Source: Bacteroides sp. UBA1773 (GTDB lineage Bacteria > Bacteroidota > Bacteroidia > Bacteroidales > Bacteroidaceae). From it: DNA of 9,987 nt. The notes beneath the pieces are model-generated. The model was given only the letters and a program-made list of their open reading frames with translations. It made no database searches and was not told the origin of the DNA. Location of the stretch: assembly GCA_002315285.1 (NCBI GenBank), contig DCGR01000086.1, forward strand, positions 1 to 9,987, given 5' to 3'. Shown here piece after piece: positions 1 to 6,881 of this stretch (position 1 is its first letter; every line of letters begins with the position of its first letter). Position numbers and translations under genes: made by a program.

Positions 1-56
1 CGTGACACAGTTCGGCCGCTTTTTTACAGTTTTCAGCCCCCTTCCCTACGGGGTAG

Positions 57-92
57 GTTTCTGTCCCCTGATAGCGTTTCTGTCCCCCGATA
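57..92. repeat. Two-copy 17-bp direct repeat
   Basis: Two copies of GTTTCTGTCCCCTGATA lie at 57-73 and 76-92 with a 19-bp period. The only difference is T at 69 against C at 88. They sit between a C-rich tract (36-46) and a complementary G-rich tract (98-112) that could pair across them. Function unknown. Confidence 0.6.
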
Positions 93-312
93 ACGAGGGA
101 ACCGAAGGGGGTGCAAAGACCATTGGGGGGGAAGAGGCTTCTTAGTTCATTGTCAGTGGTCAGTAACCCACTTGTGGTGAGCCCGTCGAACCATCGCAAA
201 AGCGTTAAATCTTTGAAGATTTTCTTCCTTTGTATAACTATGCAAAAAGCGTTTTTCCATCAATGCACATTCATGCAAAAGTGCACTTGAAGAATCCGAG
301 GACTCATTTTCG

Positions 313-320
313 CAAATTTA
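313..320 (-). promoter_or_regulatory. Possible leftward Bacteroidota promoter -7 box
   Basis: On the minus strand this reads TAAATTTG, matching the Bacteroidota -7 consensus TAnnTTTG. About 19 bp upstream on the same strand lies TTGC, a partial match to the -33 TTTG element. Transcription would start near 306 and run off the left edge. No open frame begins between there and position 1, so the target is unseen and the call is weak. Confidence 0.25.
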
Positions 321-386
321 TGCGCTTTTGCGTTCCATCGCAACGGATGCCCCGCAAATGTTTCCTTGCTCCTCGTGGTGTGACTT

Positions 387-430
387 ACTGGTTTCTCACG
401 AAAAATTCACTGGTTTCTCACGAAAAATTC
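387..430. repeat. Perfect 22-bp tandem repeat, two copies plus a degenerate third
   Basis: The 22-bp unit starting ACTGGTTTCTCACG occurs at 387-408 and again, identically, at 409-430. The next 11 bases (431-441, ACCGGTTCCTC) match the start of the unit with two differences, suggesting a decayed third copy. No gene overlaps it. This resembles the short intergenic repeats common in Bacteroidales, but I cannot assign it to a named family. Confidence 0.75.
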
Positions 431-452
431 ACCGGTTCCTCCTATAATTTCG

Positions 453-468
453 ATGCAATTAATTGCAT
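453..468. other. Perfect 16-bp palindrome
   Basis: ATGCAATTAATTGCAT is its own reverse complement over all 16 bases. It lies 4 bp after a TATAAT hexamer (443-448) and 22 bp after the tandem repeat. With no loop it is more like a dimeric-regulator site than a terminator. No gene starts nearby on either strand, so a regulatory role is only a possibility. Confidence 0.5.
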
Positions 469-670
469 AGGCTGTTAAGTCAACGACTTGAAAAATGGCC
501 AGAAAATCCTCATTCGGTTGTTTCAGGGTACGGAAATGCCTGACTTGTACACCCTCTTGATGAGATCACCCCCAACGCAACGACGAATTTCGAGGAAAAT
601 CCATGGTCAGGTCGGGCGACCTTTGCGGCTCTTATCGTGTGTCTGTCCGGTATGCAAGCATCCCAGGGCG

Positions 671-1573
671 TTACCCTTTCTTCTTGTGGAAGATGACGAG
701 CGACGTGACGATAATGATGAGGCCTGCAACAGAATAGGTGGTGGGGGAGTCGTTGCGCAGGAGTGTCCAACACTCTATGCTGCCCACAATGGGCAACAGG
801 AACTTCCACATGTTGAGATGCGACACTTTGGTGGTGGGGCGTGCCAGCAGTCGGAGCCAGATGACCATGGTGACGGTGTTGATGAACACCATGCTGAATA
901 GCGACACATGGAACAAAGGATGGGTGGGGATGGGAGCAATGCCCTCGAAGGGATAGGCGAGGAAGAGCAGCAGAACGCCACCCATGATCATTTCGGCCGA
1001 GGTGAGCACTTTGATATCGACGCGAGTGAAGTCGATGCGCGATACGATGATGTTGCCGTAGGCGGCCGACAGGCAGTCGATGAGTATGAATGCGATGCCG
1101 ACGACCGAGGTGTAGCCGAGGGTGTGGATGTTGGCGAAGCTGGGCCAACTCACCACCGTCATGCCGATGATGCACAATGCAAGGCTGAACACCATGAGGG
1201 GGGTGAAACGCTCGTTGTGGAGAATCCAGTGGGCCAGCAATGCCACGAAGAAGGGCTGGCAACTCACGATGAGTGCCACGAGTGATGCGTCGGCCATGCT
1301 TTGGCCAAGATAGTAGGAGCCGTAGAGCAGGGTGGTGGTGAACAAGGCCACTTTCAGGATGAGCCACCCGTGTTGGCGCAGCTGGGTGAGGAAATGGCGG
1401 TTGACACCTGCCCAAGGCAACAGCAACAAGCCGGAAATGAGGAAGGTGTAGCCGGCATACTGGAGTGGAGCCGGCATGTGTTCGAGGCCGAGCTTGGTGG
1501 GCACGAAACTCGAGCCCCACAACAGGCAGCAGACGATGGCGAGGAAGGTGGTGGAGGTGAAGAACTGTCGCAT
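671..1573 (-). CDS. EamA/DMT-family inner-membrane transporter
   Basis: This 300-residue protein is a member of the drug/metabolite transporter superfamily, predicted to lie in the inner membrane and to export or exchange a small metabolite; the substrate cannot be told from sequence. The protein is almost wholly hydrophobic, with about ten membrane segments in two EamA-type halves (roughly residues 8-140 and 150-295), and has the typical first-helix pattern LLWGSSFVPTK at about residues 18-28. It ends in a short basic tail (HKKKG). Length is normal for the family. The ATG at 1573 begins directly before the first helix. It follows the esterase gene by 19 bp on the same strand, so the two are probably co-transcribed. 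I see no terminator with a T-run after its stop. Superfamily assignment is firm; physiological role is unknown. Confidence 0.9.
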   Translation of the reverse strand: MRQFFTSTTFLAIVCCLLWGSSFVPTKLGLEHMPAPLQYAGYTFLISGLLLLPWAGVNRHFLTQLRQHGWLILKVALFTTTLLYGSYYLGQSMADASLVALIVSCQPFFVALLAHWILHNERFTPLMVFSLALCIIGMTVVSWPSFANIHTLGYTSVVGIAFILIDCLSAAYGNIIVSRIDFTRVDIKVLTSAEMIMGGVLLLFLAYPFEGIAPIPTHPLFHVSLFSMVFINTVTMVIWLRLLARPTTKVSHLNMWKFLLPIVGSIECWTLLRNDSPTTYSVAGLIIIVTSLVIFHKKKG

Positions 1574-1592
1574 TGTCGGGGATTGGATGGGA

Positions 1593-2672
1593 TTAGTGCA
1601 GTATCTTGACTATCTGCTTGACGTGTGCATCGGCATGGAGACGCATGCCATGGTCGTTGGGGTGGACTGACTCCACCTGGCTCTCCTGGTCGAGGCCTAT
1701 CTCTTCGGAGCTCATGTAGTGGAGGTTGGCCACGCCTTCGGCCTGCAACTGCCCATAGGCCTTGCGAAGCTGCTCATTGACAGCCCGGTAGCTGCTGCGA
1801 TGCTCATTGGTGGACTCGCCCGTGTAGCCGGCATGTTCGACCAGCAGGATGGGAGCCTGTGACGATTGGCGCAGACGGTGTACGCCATGGGTGATGCGCT
1901 CGACGATAAGGTTGGAGAGGTTGTCCATGTTGGCCATGCAGTCGATGACGTACATGGAGGCTCCAATCTCGCTCAGTAGGTCGAACATCTCAGGCTCAAG
2001 CTTTCCGCTTCCCGAAAAACCCAGGTTGACGATGGGGCGTGAGGTGCGGCGTTCCACGATGTTGGTCCACGCCAGGCCAGGCCGCGAGGCGCAGGCTCCG
2101 TGGGCGATGCTGGTGCCATACACCACAATGGGTTTCTCGTCGGTGACAGGCAGGAACTGGAATCGTGCATCGGTGGGCACACCTATCTCCATCCACTTCA
2201 CTCCGTTGTAGAGGGGCAGGTAGAGGTGATACTCGTAACCTTGTTCGGGGTTGGTGAAGTAGGTGATGTTGTCGTAATGGTATCTGATGGTGTCGGCAAA
2301 CGACACGGGGAAATGGGGGGCGCACCAACGCTCACGTCCATCGGCATCGGTGGCATACATATCGACTCCCGACACGCCTGTGGAAGGCATGTGGAACATG
2401 TTGTAGCTGCCCGTGACCTGATAGCGCACGATGATTTCCCTGGCATTCGAACGGAACACAAGGCTCAGCCCGGCAGAATGCTTGGACAGGCTCCATACGG
2501 CATCGGAGGCCTTGCCTTCGGCATGAGCCGGCAGACGCAGGTAGGAGTGGCGGAGTTCGGCCCAGCCTTGTCCGTGGACTTCGGCACCGCTTCCGATGGG
2601 GTTGTGCCACTTGATTTGGGCATACGACACCGTGCTTGCGAACACGGTGAGAAGGAGTAGCAATTTCTTCAT
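1593..2672 (-). CDS. Secreted SGNH/GDSL hydrolase with N-terminal GxDLY domain
   Basis: Predicted 359-residue exported esterase, probably removing acyl groups from carbohydrates outside the inner membrane. An ATG ten codons downstream of the longest possible start is chosen because it gives a clean signal peptide (MKKLLLLLTVFASTVSYAQ, cleavage after Ala18). An N-terminal beta domain carries GVDMY at residues 102-106, matching the GxDLY domain that precedes Lipase_GDSL_3 catalytic domains. SGNH blocks are visible: the nucleophile Ser188 in GTSIAHG, Gly in NLGFSGSG (216-223), Asn248 in DCMANMD, and His337 in ESVHP. The acidic residue three before the catalytic His is Glu334 rather than the usual Asp. 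It is first gene of the leftward unit, with a TAnnTTTG box 30 bp upstream. Fold assignment is strong; the substrate is inferred only from family and context. Confidence 0.9.
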   Translation of the reverse strand: MKKLLLLLTVFASTVSYAQIKWHNPIGSGAEVHGQGWAELRHSYLRLPAHAEGKASDAVWSLSKHSAGLSLVFRSNAREIIVRYQVTGSYNMFHMPSTGVSGVDMYATDADGRERWCAPHFPVSFADTIRYHYDNITYFTNPEQGYEYHLYLPLYNGVKWMEIGVPTDARFQFLPVTDEKPIVVYGTSIAHGACASRPGLAWTNIVERRTSRPIVNLGFSGSGKLEPEMFDLLSEIGASMYVIDCMANMDNLSNLIVERITHGVHRLRQSSQAPILLVEHAGYTGESTNEHRSSYRAVNEQLRKAYGQLQAEGVANLHYMSSEEIGLDQESQVESVHPNDHGMRLHADAHVKQIVKILH

Positions 2673-2701
2673 GATGTGAAAGTGTTTCTTTGATTGTGCC
2701 A

Positions 2702-2709
2702 CAAAAGTA
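2702..2709 (-). promoter_or_regulatory. Promoter -7 box for the leftward esterase-permease unit
   Basis: On the minus strand the bases read TACTTTTG, a full match to the Bacteroidota TAnnTTTG -7 element. Transcription would begin near 2695, leaving a leader of about 20 bases before the ATG at 2672. I do not find a convincing TTTG at -33. Its position also favours the ATG at 2672 over an upstream in-frame start at 2702, which would lie inside the box. Confidence 0.55.
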
Positions 2710-2751
2710 CAAAAAAGAACACAATCTGGGGAGGGTGTCGAGGATTTTTAT

Positions 2752-2759
2752 TATCTTTG
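2752..2759 (+). promoter_or_regulatory. Promoter -7 box for the PTS operon
   Basis: The bases TATCTTTG match the Bacteroidota -7 consensus TAnnTTTG. Transcription would begin near 2766, only about 12 bases before the ATG at 2779, and would rule out the in-frame TTG at 2770 as the start. The -33 region is not a clear TTTG. The box faces away from the leftward one 42 bp to its left, so this short gap is a divergent promoter region. An 8-bp palindrome AATTAATT (2764-2771) overlaps the predicted start of transcription. Confidence 0.6.
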
Positions 2760-2778
2760 CGCAAATTAATTGTCGTTT

Positions 2779-4779
2779 ATGCGTAGGATATTTCATGGAA
2801 TAACAGCTGTCATGCTTGCGGGTGTGGGGTTTGCTGTCAGCGGCTGCAACGAAGTGGTGACGGGTTATTGGTGGAGTGGCAATGTGCTGATGGCCCAAGC
2901 CAATGACACGGTAGGCTGCTTGCAGGCAACGGTGACGGATGGCATTCAGGCCGAGTCGCAGATAAGCCGTGTAGATGGGAACACCTTCAAGGTGGTATGG
3001 CGCTTCAAGGCGGAGCACGATGTGGACAGTGCGAGAATCGTGATGGATTTCACGCACCGGTCGGAGGCGGATTACTGGATGATACCGGCCGTGTCGTACG
3101 ATGGCAACGAGTGGGGCAGGGGACTGGAGCCGAAAGGCGCACAACAGGAAGGTGCATGGCGCACTTACTCGTATCGCCGTACCCCCATCCCGGGAGCCTT
3201 GTATAGCGAGGGAAAGTCGTTTGCCGTGGCTACTTGGAGCGAAGTGCCTGCGGTGTGCGACGACGACTTCTCGTGTGGCATGATGCCCGAGGCTGAGGCT
3301 ACCACCCACCGCTTAATATGGCCTGAGGAGGAACTGCCCGTGAGCTATTGCAACCGCGACAAGTACATCGATGGCTGGCAACGCGTGGCGAGCATGAGGA
3401 AGGGCGAGGAGAGACGGTTTGCGATGTATGTGTGTGTGACGGAGCTGAAAACCGCCCATACGGCCATGCAGACATTCCTGAAGGTGTGTTGGGACTGCAT
3501 GGGACATGCCTCGACGGAGGTGTTGCCTGCCGATGAGGTGTGGAGAAGGGGCATCGGATTCTGCAAGGAATCGTTGTGGGCCGAGGATGGCATCTACCGG
3601 GGATTCAGCATAGGATTGTTGCCGCAGGGTGAGGATGGCTGGCACCAACGCACGGGGGGGCGATACGAATCGGGATGGTGTGGACAGAACATCAGCATCG
3701 CTTGCTCGATGTTGTGGGACTATCTGAAAAACGGCGACAAGGAGTCGCTCGACAAGGGAATGACCACCCTCGACTGCTGGGCCGACAACTGCCGGCTGCC
3801 CAACGGACTGTTCGTGACCCACTTCGATGCCATACAGGAGAAACGTGCTTGCAACCTCGATGCCTGCAACTTGGGCACTACGGCCCTGAACTATTTCCAA
3901 GCCTACGAACTGGCGCGCGAATGTGGCTACGACCGTCCGCAATATCGTGAGCTGGCGTTCGGCATCCTGGATTTCGCACTCAACGACCAGCAGGCCGACG
4001 GATGCTATGCGCGAGGATGGACTTTCGAGGGCGAGTGTATCTATCGTGAGGGTACGGTAGGTTGTTTCTTGCTTCCCGCCATGCTGGAGGCATACAAGGT
4101 GAGTGGCGACAAGAAATACCTGGAATCGGGCATAAGGGCCTACAATCACTATGTGAGGGAACTGCATGAGAACGGCTACACCACGGCAGGAGCACTCGAC
4201 ACCTGGTGCATCGACAAGGAATCGGCCATCACGTTGCTGCGCTCGTCGCTGCGGCTGTACGGACTGACCGGCGAAAAGGCATATCTCGATGATGCCATAC
4301 AAACCTCATACTATCTTTCCACTTGGCTCTGGCACTACGATGGAGTGTATCCGGCGGGTGATGCCTTCACCGAATACGGTTTCCACACGTTTGGTGGCAC
4401 CAGCGTGTCGGTGCAGCACCATCATCTGGACTACTATGCTGCCTTGTGGATCCCGGAATGGATGGAACTGGCTGAACTGACCGGCGACAGGCAGTGGCAG
4501 GAGAAGGCCCGGGCCGTGTGGAACAACTGTTGTCAGCTCATATCGGATGGCACGCTGAAGGTGAACAATCGGTTGCGCCCGTTGGGCTCGCAAAACGAGG
4601 CCTATTTCGAATCGTCGTGGGGCTTTGGCTACGGATTCAGCAAGGAACAAGCCACAACTGTGCCTCCGGTAGTGCGTACGGACCGCATCAACGACTGGTT
4701 GGTGGCATGGCCTTCGGCTTTCCGCTTGGAAACGCTTCGGAAACTGGAAGAACTCGACAAGTCGTCGATGCTAAAATAG
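2779..4779 (+). CDS. Lipoprotein with predicted six-hairpin glycosidase-like domain
   Basis: Predicted 666-residue lipoprotein likely to act on a glycoside at a membrane surface. From the ATG at 2779 there is a short signal peptide with a lipobox-like VSGC, placing the lipidated Cys at residue 23. Residues about 45-235 look like a beta-rich domain. Residues about 250-655 are a helical array with aromatic and Gly/Trp turns repeated every 50-60 residues (for example YLESGIRAYNHYV near 447 and YLDDAIQTSYYL near 502), the look of an (alpha/alpha)6 barrel as in several glycosidase and lyase families. Acidic and aromatic clusters such as RYESGWCGQN (about 295) and FHTFGGTSVSVQHHHLDYY (about 535-553) could line a cleft. 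I cannot name the family or the catalytic residues. It is rich in cysteine. The next gene starts 7 bp after its stop, so it is tied to the PTS permease. Confidence 0.7.
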   Translation: MRRIFHGITAVMLAGVGFAVSGCNEVVTGYWWSGNVLMAQANDTVGCLQATVTDGIQAESQISRVDGNTFKVVWRFKAEHDVDSARIVMDFTHRSEADYWMIPAVSYDGNEWGRGLEPKGAQQEGAWRTYSYRRTPIPGALYSEGKSFAVATWSEVPAVCDDDFSCGMMPEAEATTHRLIWPEEELPVSYCNRDKYIDGWQRVASMRKGEERRFAMYVCVTELKTAHTAMQTFLKVCWDCMGHASTEVLPADEVWRRGIGFCKESLWAEDGIYRGFSIGLLPQGEDGWHQRTGGRYESGWCGQNISIACSMLWDYLKNGDKESLDKGMTTLDCWADNCRLPNGLFVTHFDAIQEKRACNLDACNLGTTALNYFQAYELARECGYDRPQYRELAFGILDFALNDQQADGCYARGWTFEGECIYREGTVGCFLLPAMLEAYKVSGDKKYLESGIRAYNHYVRELHENGYTTAGALDTWCIDKESAITLLRSSLRLYGLTGEKAYLDDAIQTSYYLSTWLWHYDGVYPAGDAFTEYGFHTFGGTSVSVQHHHLDYYAALWIPEWMELAELTGDRQWQEKARAVWNNCCQLISDGTLKVNNRLRPLGSQNEAYFESSWGFGYGFSKEQATTVPPVVRTDRINDWLVAWPSAFRLETLRKLEELDKSSMLK

Positions 4780-4786
4780 TAATGCC

Positions 4787-6616
4787 ATGCAACAGGAAAT
4801 TCAGAAATTCGGACGCACGCTCAGTGCCATGGTGATGCCAAACATTGGCGCATTCATTGCTTGGGGATTGATAACAGCCATTTTCATTGATTCGGGCTGG
4901 TGGCCCAATGAGCACATAGCCCAGTTGGTGTCGCCCATGCTCAAGTATCTGTTGCCGTTGCTCATAGCCTATACGGCAGGCAAGAACGTGGCAGGACTGC
5001 GTGGCGGTGTGATTGGCGCGGTGGCCAGCATGGGCATCATCGTTGGTTCGGACATCCCGATGTTTATGGGTGCCATGATCATGGGTCCGTTGGCTGGTTG
5101 GTGCATCAAACGTTTCGACCGGTTGGTGGAAGGAAAGGTGAGACAGGGATTTGAAATGCTGGTCGATAACTTCTCGTTGGGCATCATCGGCATGTTGCTG
5201 GCCATTGTGGGCTACTTGTTCATTGGTGGCGTGGTGAGCTGGCTGGTGGAAGCTGCCAGTGCGGGTGTCAATTTCCTGTTGGCACAGAAACTGTCGCCGC
5301 TGCTCTCGTTGGTGGTCGATCCCTGTAAGGTGCTGTTTCTGAACAATGCCGTGAATCATGGCATCATGACCCCATTGGGCATAGAACAGGTGTCGGAGGT
5401 GGGACAGTCGATGTTGTTTCTGGTGGACCCCAACCCTGGTCCAGGTCTGGGTATCTTGCTTGCCTGCTGGGTGTTCGGACGAGAAAATACCCGTCAGAGC
5501 GCGCCTGGCGCTGTGGTGATCCAGCTGTTTGGTGGCATTCATGAAATATACTTCCCTTACGTGTTGGCAAAGCCTGTGTTGCTGCTGGCCGTGATAGGAG
5601 GCAACATCTGCGCATTGCTGTTTTGCACGCTGTTCGATATTGGCCTGGTGGCTCCTGCCTCGCCTGGCAGCTTGATTTCCATCATACTGATGGCTCCCAA
5701 GGGAAAGACCATCCTTGCCATACTGGCGGTTGTGGTGGGCACGGCGGTGTCGTTTCTGCTGTCATCTCCCATGATCAGGCGTTCACCCGATTTCCAGGAC
5801 GATGTGGATGAAGAGCCACAGGAGAAACCATCGACGGATGGAGTGTTGGGCGGGGTAATCCGCAAAATCGTGTTCTCGTGCGATGCGGGCATGGGTTCGA
5901 GCGCATTGGGTGCCACCACTTTCCGCAAACGGCTGCAACAGGCTGGCATTGCAATAGAGGTTATCAATACGGCTGTGAACGACATTCCTTCGGATGCCGA
6001 TGTGGTGGTGTGTCAACAGGTCCTGTCAGAAAGGGCAGCCCAACGTGTGGCTTCGGTAGGCGGGCATGCACAGATTGTGAACATCAAGAATTTCATGAAG
6101 GATGCGGCACTTGATGACCTGTTCGTGCAATTGAAGGGCAATGTATGCAGTGGCGTGAAGGAACAAGAGGAGGAAAAGGATGCGAAAGCAACCCCGCAAG
6201 AGGTATTGCAGGCTGATGGAATCGTGCTTGGGTTGTCCAGTGAACCGAAGGAAGCGGCCATACGGCGTGCAGGCAACTGCCTCGTGGCGTTGGGATATGT
6301 GGATGACGTGTATGCCGACTCCATGCTGGAACGCGAGAAACTGGCAACCACCTACATGGGCATGGGGCTGGCCATACCGCACGGCACTTCCGAGGCGAAG
6401 GCTGGCGTGCGCTCATCGGGCATTGTGGTGCTGCAATATCCGGAGGGCGTGGATTTCGATGGCGAGAAGGCCCGCTTGGTGATAGGCATTGCGGGAGTGG
6501 GTGATTCCCATCTCGAAATACTGTCGCATATTGCGGAGGCGCTCGATGACGAAACGGTGTTGGAACAAATCTGCACGACAAATGACAAACAACAAATAAT
6601 TGACATATTGCGATGA
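4787..6616 (+). CDS. PTS permease, mannitol-type EIICBA
   Basis: This 609-residue inner-membrane protein imports a hexitol or related sugar and phosphorylates it in passing. The order is IIC, IIB, IIA, as in E. coli MtlA (637 residues). The IIC domain (about 1-335) has several membrane helices, NNAVNHGI at 186-193, and the mannitol-family signature GGIHEIYFPYVL at 249-260 with His252 and Glu253. A charged linker follows (about 331-355). The IIB domain begins near 357, with phospho-acceptor Cys365 in SCDAGMGSS. A second charged linker (about 455-470) leads to IIA (about 471-609), where the phospho-acceptor is His532 in GLAIPHGT. All phosphorylation sites are intact. Its stop overlaps the HPr start by 4 bp (ATGA). 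Mannitol is the closest family substrate, but no mannitol-1-phosphate dehydrogenase is in the window, so specificity is unproven and I give no gene symbol. Confidence 0.93.
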   Translation: MQQEIQKFGRTLSAMVMPNIGAFIAWGLITAIFIDSGWWPNEHIAQLVSPMLKYLLPLLIAYTAGKNVAGLRGGVIGAVASMGIIVGSDIPMFMGAMIMGPLAGWCIKRFDRLVEGKVRQGFEMLVDNFSLGIIGMLLAIVGYLFIGGVVSWLVEAASAGVNFLLAQKLSPLLSLVVDPCKVLFLNNAVNHGIMTPLGIEQVSEVGQSMLFLVDPNPGPGLGILLACWVFGRENTRQSAPGAVVIQLFGGIHEIYFPYVLAKPVLLLAVIGGNICALLFCTLFDIGLVAPASPGSLISIILMAPKGKTILAILAVVVGTAVSFLLSSPMIRRSPDFQDDVDEEPQEKPSTDGVLGGVIRKIVFSCDAGMGSSALGATTFRKRLQQAGIAIEVINTAVNDIPSDADVVVCQQVLSERAAQRVASVGGHAQIVNIKNFMKDAALDDLFVQLKGNVCSGVKEQEEEKDAKATPQEVLQADGIVLGLSSEPKEAAIRRAGNCLVALGYVDDVYADSMLEREKLATTYMGMGLAIPHGTSEAKAGVRSSGIVVLQYPEGVDFDGEKARLVIGIAGVGDSHLEILSHIAEALDDETVLEQICTTNDKQQIIDILR

Positions 6617-6873
6617 TTTCAAAGGAAGTGATACTTGCAGCAAGCGAAGGCTTGCACGCTCGTCCGGCCGGTGAGCTGGTGAAAATGGTGAAGGGATTGG
6701 CTCCTGCCAAGGTGACGCTTACGTGTGGGGCGAAAACCGTTAATGCGGCCAGTATGTTGTCGGTGCTTTCGTTGGGCTTGAAAAGCGGGTCGAGCATCGT
6801 TGTCGGTGCTGAGGGAGATAACGCACAAGAGGCTCTGACGCAGGTAGTTCAGTTTATCGCATCATTGTCGTGA
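6613..6873 (+). CDS. ptsH: Phosphocarrier protein HPr
   Basis: This 86-residue cytoplasmic protein carries the phosphoryl group from Enzyme I to the IIA domain of the permease. The length is standard. The active-site His15 sits in GLHARPA (13-19), with Arg17 and Pro18 conserved. The region around the regulatory serine of other HPr proteins reads NAASMLSVLSL, so Ser47 aligns with Ser46 of E. coli after a one-residue insertion. Whether it is phosphorylated by an HPr kinase cannot be told. The start overlaps the permease stop by 4 bp. The stop TGA shares bases with a GTG that could start Enzyme I. This tight packing indicates translational coupling and a partner protein dedicated to this permease. 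Confidence 0.95.
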   Translation: MISKEVILAASEGLHARPAGELVKMVKGLAPAKVTLTCGAKTVNAASMLSVLSLGLKSGSSIVVGAEGDNAQEALTQVVQFIASLS

Positions 6874-6881
6874 CGCGACCG

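Larger units (their letters stand above)
1..670. other. Non-coding stretch with short repeats
   Basis: I see no convincing gene here. The longest open frame (230-478, 82 codons) has no recognisable domain, is rich in Cys, Phe, His and Lys, and runs through tandem DNA repeats, so I treat it as spurious. The stretch holds a 17-bp direct repeat pair (57-92), a perfect 22-bp tandem repeat (387-430), a 10-bp inverted repeat (195-204 with 323-332), a 16-bp palindrome (453-468) and a possible leftward promoter box (313-320). It is visibly more AT-rich between about 195 and 480 than the genes to the right. It lies downstream of the leftward permease gene that ends at 671. Confidence 0.7.

Noticed and set aside
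387..430. CRISPR array
   Set aside because: The repeats are directly adjacent with no spacers and no cas genes are nearby.
230..478. Open frame of 82 codons in the left gene-free stretch
   Set aside because: No domain, atypical composition, and it runs through an exact 22-bp tandem repeat; most likely not translated.
609..622. Hairpin AGGTCGGGCGACCT downstream of the permease as a terminator
   Set aside because: The stem is short and no T-run follows it on the minus strand.
510..1520. Long leftward open frame of 336 codons overlapping the permease gene
   Set aside because: Its product is rich in His, Arg and Pro with no motif, and it lies out of frame over a clear EamA permease.
2770..2778. 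TTG at 2770 as start of the lipoprotein
   Set aside because: It would lie almost at the predicted transcription start, and the ATG at 2779 already gives a complete lipoprotein signal.
4688..5542. Leftward open frame of 284 codons opposite the PTS permease
   Set aside because: Composition is His/Gln-rich with no domain, opposite the well-supported IIC domain; an antisense artefact.
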